Assembly: GCA_965249765.1 (NCBI GenBank)
Contig: CBDFMR010000003.1
Coordinates: 62,001-126,000, forward strand
Length of the DNA: 64,000 bases
From: CBDFMR01 sp965249765
GTDB taxonomy: Bacteria; Bacteroidota; Bacteroidia; Chitinophagales; Saprospiraceae
Direction: 5' to 3'
Positions 42,596 to 50,817 of this stretch are shown piece by piece; within the stretch, counting starts at the first letter, position 1; each line of letters starts with the position of its first letter. The translations under genes and the position numbers were made by a program. The notes below the pieces were generated by a model. The model was not told where the DNA came from. It did no database searches and saw nothing but the letters and a program-made list of their open reading frames with translations.

Positions 42596-45500
42596 TTACC
42601 AAACCAGTTTTTCCATTTTTTTGACAATCACATGAGTATCACGATTGGGAGCGATCGGGCCCCAATAATTGAAGTGATAAGTAAACTGTCCATATCCTCC
42701 TGCTAAGTAATTAGGTTTTAAGTGAATCCGTGTTAAGCTATTGTGGCCTCCGGCTCTCTTGTTTCCTCGAACCTGAGATTTAGGAATTCCCACTGTCCTC
42801 TCTGGAACATGATATACAATGCAAACTCCTCGTGGTATTCTAGCACTGACCACCGCACGAGTACAGTAGACTCCATGATCATTATACACTTCTACCCAGT
42901 CATTATCCTTGATACCTAGATCTACTGCATCACTTTCGCTAAGCCAGCAAGGTTCACAACCCCTAGATAGTGTCAGCATCCTGAGATTCTCCATATAGGT
43001 GGAGTGAATGTGCCATTTTCCATGAGGAGTAAGGCAATTCAAAATTTTCGCTTCGCCACCATTGAGAGTATCTCTAAGGTCACCATAAGCTTCTGGTTTC
43101 GGTGATGGCTTGTAAGTCGGAAGATTTTCACCGTAGGCAATATATAGTTCATGGTCGAGGTAGAAATGCTGGCGACCAGTAAGAGTTCTCCAAGGTACGA
43201 GGCGTTCTACATTATACGTATATGCAGCATATGCTCGACCATCATTCATCAATCCTGACCATACTGGAGAAGTATTATACCTTCTTGGCTGGGCAAGCAG
43301 ATCTGCATAGTTTATCCTCACATCTTCGTTGCCGTGACCCAGATCTGCCAGTTTTAGCCCTGTCTTCTTCTCCATATTTTCATAGGCCCTTACATTTAAT
43401 TTTCCATTGGTAAGGGTAGACAGGTGGAGGATTGCGTTAGCTGCTGATTGGTCTTCTTTTAGAGAAGGACGGACAACGCCATCGATCTCTTCGGTCGGAA
43501 AGTGATTGGACTCAAGCATCTCATCAAATTCGTCCTCACACATATAATGATTGCCATGTGCGCCGAGACCATTTTTTCTAATGTTATCGCCCAATGAAAT
43601 GTACTTGTCATAAATTTTTGTGTAATCACGGTCAACTACTGCAATCTTGTGCATGGTTTTTCCTGGAATGGCCTCGCACTCTCCTTTATACCAATCTTTG
43701 ATTTCTGGTTGAGAAATTTCTCCTGCAGAGTCATGAGCTATTGGTGAGATTACAATATCTTTTTGAGGTTCATTGAAGTATTCCTTGGCATATTCACTTG
43801 TTATTTTGGATATCTCCTTGAATATATCCCAATCGGTTTTTGATTCCCATACTGGCGCTATCGCCTGACCTAGAGGGTGAATAAAAGAGTGAAGGTCTGT
43901 AGTATTGAGATCAGCCTTCTCATACCATGAAGCTGCAGGCAACACTATGTCAGAGTAAAGAGCTGATGAGTCCATCCTAAAGTTGAGGTCTATGATTAAA
44001 TCCATTTTCCCTAGTGGCGCATGCTCATGCCATTTCACCTCTTTGGTTTGATCCTCGGAATCCTCAGTTATGGTATTGTTGTGAGTTCCCAAGTAATGTT
44101 TAAGCGCATATTCATGTCCTTTCATACTACCCATGATGGCATTACCTCTCCATATATACCATACTTTGGGGTGATTTGCATTTGCCTCTGGATCGCTTAT
44201 GGCGTATTCCAGTTCTTTGGATTTTAGTTTATCAAGAACATAGTCTTTGATTCCTTCATCATTATCAGCTCCTGCTTCGATGGCCTTTTTACTTATTTCC
44301 AGAGAGTTTTCCGTAAACTGAGGATAGAATGGCATCCATCCCATACGTACAGCCTGGAATATAGAGTCGGCTGTATGTTGTCGTGTCCACTTGTTATCAG
44401 GTACCGTATTGTACTTGGAAAACTGACCATCATATCTATATTGGCAGGTATTAATGTAATGCCAAATAGGTGCTTGTTGTAACCTAACGGCATTGTTCCA
44501 GTCCTTACCAAAGGCTATGGCACCCCATGATTCTACTGGAGCTAATTTTTCTTGTCCCACATAGTGATTCATCCCACCTCCGTTCTTACCTACACATCCA
44601 GTAAGCATAAGAGTCATGATGGCTGATCGATACATCAGATTGGCATGATACCAGTGATTGATACCTGCGCCTACTATGACCATGCATTTGCCATCAGTGA
44701 TGTCAGCTGTATTGGCCCACTCCTGTGCAAACTGGAGTACTGTTCTGGAGTCTATACCAGTAAATATCTCCTGCCATGCGGGAGTATAAGCGCTATCCCT
44801 ATCTGTATAATCTGTAGGATAATCTCCCTCAAGTCCTCGACCCACACCATATTGTGCCATGGTCAGATCATATACTGTGGTGACCGCTACTTTTCCATCT
44901 TGTGTATCTACATATCTAACCGGAACTCCTCTTTCTCTATGATTATCAAGCCCAAATTCTGTAAAGCTAACTTGCAACGTCTCATCACTCTTTTCTAAGA
45001 AGGTAAGCAGTGGATTATATGCTTGCCCTGTCTCACCATCCTCAAGTCTCAAATTCCACTTGCCGGGTTCTTTCTCCCATCGATATCCTGAGCTTCCTTT
45101 GGGGATCACATAATCGCCATTGTCTTCATCGACATTGACAAATTTCCATTCGCCATTTTCTATGTCGTTGAATTTATCAAGTTCATTGGCCCTTAGTAGT
45201 CTACCAGGTTTGAAGACGTCTCCTTCCTTTTCTAGCTTGACCAAGTATGGGCTATCAGTATACTGCTTTACATAATTGAGGAATGACGGTGTCTTTTTTT
45301 CATGATGCCATTCTTTCAGGATGACATGCGTGACGGCCATCCAGAAAGCACCATCACTTCCTGCATGTACAGGAACCCATTGATCAGCATACTTACACAC
45401 TTGACTGAAGTCGGGTGAGAATACGACTGTCTTGGTACCATTGTGTCTGGATTCGGCAAAGAAGTGACAATCTGGAGTACGGGTCATATTGAGACAAGCA

Positions 45501-46210
45501 CCCATATCAGCTATCATCTTGGCGTTGTACCAATCTGCACTCTCGCAAACGTCAGTCTGCTCTCCCCATATTTCAGGAAATGCGGTAGGTAGATCACAGT
45601 ACCAGTCGTAAAAACTGAGATTTATCCCGCCAAATAACTGTAAGAAGCGAGCACCAGCTGCGTAACTCAACATAGACATGGCCGGAATAGGAGAAAAGCC
45701 AGTTACCCTATCAGGGCCATACTTCTTTGCTGTATAGATATTGGCTACAGCCATAATCTCGAGCACTATATCCCAGCTAACTCTTCTGAATCCACCCTTG
45801 CCACGAGCTTTTTGGAAATTCTTACGACGCGCCTCATCATTCTGCAAATCTTCCCATGCCTGTAGTGGATCCTTGGTTCTGTTCTTATGATACTGGTAAG
45901 CATCAATGAGGGCTCCTCTGATCAAGGGATACTTAATACGAAGCGGACTATATAGATACCATGAATAAGATATACCTCTTTGACAACCACGCGGCTCATA
46001 AGGAGGAAGTTGGCTATCTAATAGTGGATAATCAAGTTGTTGAGTCTCCCATACAACAATTCCGTCCTTGACATGAATCTGCCAAGAACAACCTCCTGTA
46101 CAATTGACACCATGAGTACTACGTACTATGCGATCGTGCTGAAAGCGATTTCGATAAAACTCTTCCCACTGTCTAGTTTGAGGGGAAATAATATCTTGGA
46201 TCCAACCCAT
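42596..46210 (-). CDS. narG: Respiratory nitrate reductase, alpha subunit
   Basis: A 1204-residue catalytic subunit reducing nitrate to nitrite on bis-MGD molybdenum. The N-terminus shows FYRNRFQHDRIVRSTHGVN, then CTGGCSWQIHVKDG and YEPRGCQRG, the His/Cys ligands of the FS0 [4Fe-4S] cluster. YDWYCDLPTAFPEIWGEQTD carries the NarG-type Asp ligand of molybdenum. ALYSDIVLPAASWYEK and the C-terminal molybdopterin-dinucleotide domain (CEPCWLSESDAVDLGIKDND) follow. No twin-arginine signal, so it is cytoplasmic and not a periplasmic Nap or exported form. narJ, narI and the cofactor genes nearby agree with nitrate respiration. Confidence 0.96.
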   Translation of the reverse strand: MGWIQDIISPQTRQWEEFYRNRFQHDRIVRSTHGVNCTGGCSWQIHVKDGIVVWETQQLDYPLLDSQLPPYEPRGCQRGISYSWYLYSPLRIKYPLIRGALIDAYQYHKNRTKDPLQAWEDLQNDEARRKNFQKARGKGGFRRVSWDIVLEIMAVANIYTAKKYGPDRVTGFSPIPAMSMLSYAAGARFLQLFGGINLSFYDWYCDLPTAFPEIWGEQTDVCESADWYNAKMIADMGACLNMTRTPDCHFFAESRHNGTKTVVFSPDFSQVCKYADQWVPVHAGSDGAFWMAVTHVILKEWHHEKKTPSFLNYVKQYTDSPYLVKLEKEGDVFKPGRLLRANELDKFNDIENGEWKFVNVDEDNGDYVIPKGSSGYRWEKEPGKWNLRLEDGETGQAYNPLLTFLEKSDETLQVSFTEFGLDNHRERGVPVRYVDTQDGKVAVTTVYDLTMAQYGVGRGLEGDYPTDYTDRDSAYTPAWQEIFTGIDSRTVLQFAQEWANTADITDGKCMVIVGAGINHWYHANLMYRSAIMTLMLTGCVGKNGGGMNHYVGQEKLAPVESWGAIAFGKDWNNAVRLQQAPIWHYINTCQYRYDGQFSKYNTVPDNKWTRQHTADSIFQAVRMGWMPFYPQFTENSLEISKKAIEAGADNDEGIKDYVLDKLKSKELEYAISDPEANANHPKVWYIWRGNAIMGSMKGHEYALKHYLGTHNNTITEDSEDQTKEVKWHEHAPLGKMDLIIDLNFRMDSSALYSDIVLPAASWYEKADLNTTDLHSFIHPLGQAIAPVWESKTDWDIFKEISKITSEYAKEYFNEPQKDIVISPIAHDSAGEISQPEIKDWYKGECEAIPGKTMHKIAVVDRDYTKIYDKYISLGDNIRKNGLGAHGNHYMCEDEFDEMLESNHFPTEEIDGVVRPSLKEDQSAANAILHLSTLTNGKLNVRAYENMEKKTGLKLADLGHGNEDVRINYADLLAQPRRYNTSPVWSGLMNDGRAYAAYTYNVERLVPWRTLTGRQHFYLDHELYIAYGENLPTYKPSPKPEAYGDLRDTLNGGEAKILNCLTPHGKWHIHSTYMENLRMLTLSRGCEPCWLSESDAVDLGIKDNDWVEVYNDHGVYCTRAVVSARIPRGVCIVYHVPERTVGIPKSQVRGNKRAGGHNSLTRIHLKPNYLAGGYGQFTYHFNYWGPIAPNRDTHVIVKKMEKLVW

Positions 46211-46244
46211 AATTTGCTTTTTTGTATCTTTTAGTCAGTTATCT

Positions 46245-47075
46245 TTAATTTGTCGAGCTATATTGTCTGAAGTAGATGTCCTCGTTGACACATCCACTTC
46301 TTCTTTTATTCCAGAGAAAGGCAAAAACTGCAAGAAGAAGAAGGGCCCCTAGCAATCCATAGAGAAAATATCCCACCAGTGGAGATGATCCCGCTTCTTT
46401 CACATCGGCATCACGTAAAAAAACCAGAAGATCATGGACTTCACTTTCTTCCAACTCATGACCTTCAAAAGCCTTCTTCATAACAGGGAATGGCGGGTTT
46501 TCCATAATTGCCCGTGTTCCTTGCTCACCTAGATTTCCAAATGACTCCCTTATATCTTTTGTAGAAAAGCTGTTGTCTTGAAAAGCAAAACTGCTCAATT
46601 CATTGTGGCAGGAAGAGCATGCCGGACCGCCATTGGCAAATCCTTTGCGGCCATCAAATAATTTTTGGCCTGATAAGTGATGTTCGTCAGTTGCGTCTTT
46701 CAAAAAAGTAGACTCAGGTACAGTGGCTAGAGCTGTCCCACCAGATTTTTCATTGATATAGGATAGAATGGAGATGATCTGAGCATCAGAAATCATGGGG
46801 TCGGGCATGGCCACCTCGTTGTATTCTTTATATATAGCTACAGCCTTGGCGTCACCGGAATTGATCATTTTCTGTGATGATCTAATAAAGTCAACAGTCC
46901 ATTTCTGATCGTACTTATCATTAACACCAGTCAAATCAGGGCCAACAAGACGACCACCTCCTATTGTGTGACAGATGCCACATTTAACTTTAAACAGCTC
47001 CCCTGTAGCATCCTGAGCCATTGATATTGTGAGGGAAATACTTAAGAGAAGAAAGATTAATTGAAGTTTTTTCAT
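46245..47075 (-). CDS. Membrane-anchored dihaem cytochrome c
   Basis: 276 residues: signal peptide 1-20, haem motif CGICH (32-36) with GPDLTGV and a Met-rich stretch (AMPDPM) for the axial ligand, second haem motif CSSCH (154-158), and one C-terminal transmembrane helix (GYFLYGLLGALLLLAVFAFL) ending in KRRSG. It is the first gene of the nar run, 34 bp before narG, recalling NarC-type cytochromes placed before narG in Thermus and some archaea. It could link the reductase to another electron donor or periplasmic acceptor (inference). The 194 bp upstream to the IS1634-type remnant must hold the operon promoter; no FNR-type dyad was recognised there. Confidence 0.85.
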   Translation of the reverse strand: MKKLQLIFLLLSISLTISMAQDATGELFKVKCGICHTIGGGRLVGPDLTGVNDKYDQKWTVDFIRSSQKMINSGDAKAVAIYKEYNEVAMPDPMISDAQIISILSYINEKSGGTALATVPESTFLKDATDEHHLSGQKLFDGRKGFANGGPACSSCHNELSSFAFQDNSFSTKDIRESFGNLGEQGTRAIMENPPFPVMKKAFEGHELEESEVHDLLVFLRDADVKEAGSSPLVGYFLYGLLGALLLLAVFAFLWNKRRSGCVNEDIYFRQYSSTN

Positions 47076-47269
47076 AACCGAGTAGTATAAGCCAATAATT
47101 AAATCATGGAAGCAATATACGAGTGTTTGTAGATATAAAGAGTTTTTTATCCTCTATTATATATTTGAGCCCTTATTTAGAGTTAGTCTAAAATTTAATA
47201 TCGAAATACGCATCACGTTCTACAATTTGATAGCGACACTAAAAAAAATATGTCACTCTGTGATTTAGA

Positions 47270-48250
47270 TTGAATACAATGGTGGCAAGAGTACTTGGAT
47301 TTGTACATTTGCGGCAACAATCAAAGGTGTGTTTTCTATATCTTGTGAATATAGACGCGGGTATTGCAACAGAAGACAACTTAGCATTACTGAGGGCCAG
47401 GAAATACAAGTATGTTTGTGTATCACGTAAACGCCTCAAAGATTATCCAGCGCAGGACGTTGATCAGCGAGTGACTATATTTAATAAAGATGACAAGCAA
47501 AAGGTCGAGCTATACATTTTCCAGCCACAAGGATATACGGATACATGGATGTATGTTCAAAGTGATGGCAAGCGAAAAAAAGAGCAATCGATGGATGGTA
47601 AATTAGTCCAGAGATTTGAAGAAAACCTGGAAACCATAAAAAAGGCCATTGACAAAAAAGGAGGAACCAAGAAGATCGAAAAAGTATGGGAACGTATTGG
47701 TCGAGCAAAACAAAAACACCTTCGAGTATCGGGACGGTATGATATTAATGTTGAGCAGTGCCAAGGTATTGCCACGGATATGAGTTGGATCAAGAAAACA
47801 TCGAAAGTAAAACAAGACAAAGCAAAAGGGGTATATTTTTTGCGCACAAATTATTCAGATCCAACCGAAAATCAATTATGGGATATATACAACACCATCC
47901 GTGAAGTTGAATCAACCTTTAGGTGTCTAAAAACTGACCTGCAAATTAGACCCATTCACCACCAAAAAGACGAGCGAATCAAAAGTCATATCTACTTGAC
48001 AGTTTTAGCTTATCAACTTGTTAATACGATTCGGTATATGCTAAAGCAACATGGTCTCACATACGATTGGAGAAACATACTTAGAATATTGAGTACCCAT
48101 ACTATCCAAACTGTTGTGCTTCCTACGGATAAAAAGGTGATTCATATGCGCATACCTTCTAAGCCCATTGAACAACTACAGCAAATTTATTCTGCCACCC
48201 AATGTAAGCACACTCAAACCCCTACAAAAAAATATGTAGTGTACCACTGA
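47270..48250 (+). pseudogene. IS1634/IS4-type transposase, N-terminally truncated
   Basis: From about 47327 the protein reads VNIDAGIATEDNLALLRARK, the second-Asp motif of IS1634-type transposases, then a long Lys-rich stretch, LRTNYSDPTENQLWDIYNTI and REVESTFRCLKTDLQIRPIH with the catalytic Glu, and ends KYVVYH. The first 24 or so residues are foreign, and the upstream half containing the first Asp is missing, so it is inactive. It lies 195 bp before the nar operon start in the opposite direction and may have reshaped that promoter. Confidence 0.78.
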
Positions 48251-48321
48251 TTTTCTAAGTCACTGAAAATCAATAAACTAATTTCTCCGTCGGCCAAGTT
48301 GGGTTAATAGTTTGAGGGGAA

Positions 48322-48540
48322 ATGAAGGTAGTGAGAAAGACAGATATGTTATGGCCATTTGTATTTTACTATGATTCCCTGAACAGGTGTGCGGAGTTGA
48401 TCGATGGCTCGGACTGGACAGAGATAGAATATCAAGAAGGAACCTCATGGTTGTCATTTTTAATCGATGTACAAAATGGCAGTAAGAAGGAAGTGCTTAA
48501 CCGATATTTAAAGTCTCTTATGAGAAATACAACCGGATAG
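48322..48540 (+). CDS. Small hypothetical protein
   Basis: 72 residues from ATG 48322, preceded by a good purine-rich ribosome site (GAGGGGA). The protein has LWPFVFYYDSLNRCAELIDG and SDWTEIEYQEGTSWLSFLID: acidic, aromatic and coding-like, with no signal or membrane segment. No family recognised. It is followed by the terminator at 48575-48596. It could be a remnant of a larger gene near the IS1634-type piece. Confidence 0.45.
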   Translation: MKVVRKTDMLWPFVFYYDSLNRCAELIDGSDWTEIEYQEGTSWLSFLIDVQNGSKKEVLNRYLKSLMRNTTG

Positions 48541-48574
48541 GGGAGGAGCTATTAAGAGACCTATAGATACAAAA

Positions 48575-48596
48575 AAAGCCACGATCTCGCGGCTTT
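48575..48596. terminator. Hairpin terminator before mnmE (convergent)
   Basis: AAAGCC-A-CGA (48575-48584) pairs with TCG-C-GGCTTT (48587-48596) with one internal A/C mismatch, next to an A-run on one side. It lies between the small gene and the convergent mnmE. Confidence 0.65.
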
Positions 48597-48778
48597 AGTA
48601 TAGTGGTTGATTAGGAATTCTCAGAAAGAATTGAAAATCTTTACCAAGTAAGAATTGCTTAAGTATTGGGAATCCTTTGCTATAATACTTGTATGCACGA
48701 ATATAGGAAATATTACAATAAAGTGGATAATTTTATCCGAAATTATATTCAACTTAAACCATACTCCTTAACTCCTCC

Positions 48779-50164
48779 TCATTTCCCTATACAGAATCGA
48801 CTAAAGATAGAATCGAGCAAGTCGTCAGTATAAATTTCCCCTGTAATCTGTCCCATGTGGTGCAACGCTTGTCGAATGTCTAGGGCTATAAGATCTCCGG
48901 AAATCTTATTGTCCAAACCATCAGAGACGAGCTTGAGCGAATCCAGGCTGTTTTGTAATGCTTCATAATGGCGTGCATTGGTGATGATGGTCTTATCGGA
49001 GAGATCTCTAGACTGTGTGAATTCCAAAATCATCCTCTTGAGTTCATCGATTTTCATGTTTTCTTTTGCAGAAATAGCAAGGGCAGGGGTTCGACTTGTC
49101 ATCGTACTTACGGCTTCTTCGATGTCATATTGATGACAAGTGTGGAACACATCGGATTTATTGAGGACGATGATGCGCGACTGCTGAGGTACCACTGGTA
49201 ATTGCCGATACCTAGTTACTATGGATTCATGGTCTTCATTTACCTCATCCATATAAATTAACAGAGCTGCCTTTGATAATGCATCGTATGATCTTGCAAT
49301 TCCCTGCAACTCTATTTCATCTTCCGTTTTTCGGAGACCGGCGGTATCAATGAATCGATACTTTATTCCTCCAAGTACCAGCTGGTCTTCAATGACATCC
49401 CGGGTAGTACCGGCAATTTCGCTGACGATGGCCCTATCATCGCCAAGTAGCGCATTGAGTAGGGTTGATTTTCCGACGTTGGGTCGCCCGACGATTGCTA
49501 CCGAGACTCCGTTTTTTACGGCATTGCCATAGCTAAAGGAATCTCTCATTAGTGAGATTTGGCCAATGATATCCTTGACGAGTTTTTTCAATCGATCACG
49601 ATCAGCAAACGCAACATCTTCATCGCCAAAGTCTAATTCCAATTCTATGAGGCTGGCAAAATCGATCAGTTCTTGTCGTAAGTGGGATATCTTATCAGTG
49701 ACACCGCCCCGCATTTGATTCATAGCAAGCTGATGGCTTTTCTGTGTATCAGAGGCGATAATATCGGCTACGGCCTCGGCACGTGAAAGGTCAAGTTGTC
49801 CGTTGAGAAATGCTCTAAGAGTAAATTCTCCCGGTTGCGCCTGCCTGATGCCCTGGCGCAGAAATAACTGAATGATCTGCTGGACGATATACGGTGATCC
49901 ATGGCAGCTTATTTCTATCAGATCTTCTTTGGTATAACTTCTCGGATTACGAAAAACGCTAGCCAGGCACTCATCTAATATGACGCCTTTTTCAGTCTTA
50001 ATCTTTCCGTAGTGGACTGTATGGCTCTCGGCTTTGGTCAAGTTTTTTCCAAAGAAAAATGAATCCACAATATCTATCACACCATCACCAGATAGTCTGA
50101 TAACAGCTATGGCTCCTTGACCAGGAGGGGTGGATAGTGCTATAATAGGACTTCTGTCAATCAT
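48779..50164 (-). CDS. mnmE: tRNA modification GTPase
   Basis: A 461-residue MnmE (TrmE), forming 5-carboxymethylaminomethyl uridine at wobble position 34 with MnmG. ATG 50164 (MIDRSPIIALSTPPGQGAIA) is the conserved start; the frame is open ten codons further. The GTPase domain has GRPNVGKSTLLNALLGDDRA, GTTRD, DTAGLR and NKSD. The C-terminus ends FCIGK, the catalytic Cys motif. All are intact and the length is normal. It stands alone, with a VNTR-like repeat 58 bp upstream of the start. Confidence 0.96.
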   Translation of the reverse strand: MIDRSPIIALSTPPGQGAIAVIRLSGDGVIDIVDSFFFGKNLTKAESHTVHYGKIKTEKGVILDECLASVFRNPRSYTKEDLIEISCHGSPYIVQQIIQLFLRQGIRQAQPGEFTLRAFLNGQLDLSRAEAVADIIASDTQKSHQLAMNQMRGGVTDKISHLRQELIDFASLIELELDFGDEDVAFADRDRLKKLVKDIIGQISLMRDSFSYGNAVKNGVSVAIVGRPNVGKSTLLNALLGDDRAIVSEIAGTTRDVIEDQLVLGGIKYRFIDTAGLRKTEDEIELQGIARSYDALSKAALLIYMDEVNEDHESIVTRYRQLPVVPQQSRIIVLNKSDVFHTCHQYDIEEAVSTMTSRTPALAISAKENMKIDELKRMILEFTQSRDLSDKTIITNARHYEALQNSLDSLKLVSDGLDNKISGDLIALDIRQALHHMGQITGEIYTDDLLDSIFSRFCIGK

Positions 50165-50221
50165 ACTGATCGCAAATATTAATAATGATGTCAAAAGGAA
50201 GCAATATTATTGGTTTTTTTT

Positions 50222-50277
50222 GCTAGATGCTAGATGCTAGATGCTAGATGCTAGATGCTAGATGCTAGATGCTAGAC
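50222..50277. repeat. 7-bp tandem repeat (GCTAGAT, eight units)
   Basis: Seven perfect GCTAGAT units plus a final GCTAGAC, head to tail, 56 bp. It lies 58 bp upstream of the mnmE start codon. Unit number may vary between strains by slippage. Each unit contains CTAG and adjoining units create short dyads. Confidence 0.95.
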
Positions 50278-50817
50278 GTTTAGAGGAAGCATGCCTATGT
50301 AACTAACGTTCTAAACAATTAAACAATAACCATCTAACTTATACCTCAGCTCAAAACTAATCTAGCAACTCAAGTAGCCCAATTCGCTAAACTTTAACAT
50401 AATTGTCCGTTTTCAACATGAGATTGTCCGTTTTCAATATGCGAGTTTCTAAGACTTGCTATAATTTTGACGACTAGCATCTTAGTAGGTGGTGTTTTAA
50501 GTAACGTTATGGATTTCACTTGGTATATACATATAACGACGCTGGATTAAGCATTGTAGGAATCACGAAGAAATTTAAATTTAAATTTTAATAGTGGTTG
50601 AGCTTGCATGTCCTTTGAGGAGGATGTGTGAGCTTTTTTTTGCAAGAACGCGATATCGAGAAAGTGGGAAATCGGGATTTGGCTGATAAATGTTTTACAC
50701 TAAACGTTTTGCGACGATCTCGCTTGTCGAGATTTGCAACCTCGATACTACATCTTGTTGAAAACGAGATTTCGAGACATCCTGAATCCTCGTAACTCAA
50801 AGCTCAATCCTGAATTT
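50278..50817 (+). other. Gap without recognised gene, with short repeats
   Basis: No convincing coding frame. ATTGTCCGTTTTCAA occurs twice head to tail at 50402-50416 and 50423-50437 with similar tails (CATGAG / TATGCGAG). AAATTTAAATTTAAATTT lies about 50573. CGAGATTT-type words recur at 50729-50775. Likely intergenic relic sequence between mnmE and the VWA gene. Confidence 0.5.

Noticed and set aside
42596..46210. Reading the narG-like gene as a nitrite oxidoreductase (NxrA)
   Set aside because: narJ, narI, two narK genes, a cytoplasmic N-terminus and NO-repair genes fit nitrate reduction. Nothing suggests a nitrite-oxidising lineage.
47221..48250. Inverted repeats at the ends of the IS1634-type remnant
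   Set aside because: AT-rich similarity between about 47238 and 48230 does not align as a convincing inverted repeat.
50222..50277. Possible CRISPR array
   Set aside because: The 7-bp unit repeats head to tail with no spacers, and no cas genes are present.
50588..50800. 70-residue open frame on the minus strand between mnmE and the VWA gene
   Set aside because: Composition looks random and it overlaps short repeated words.
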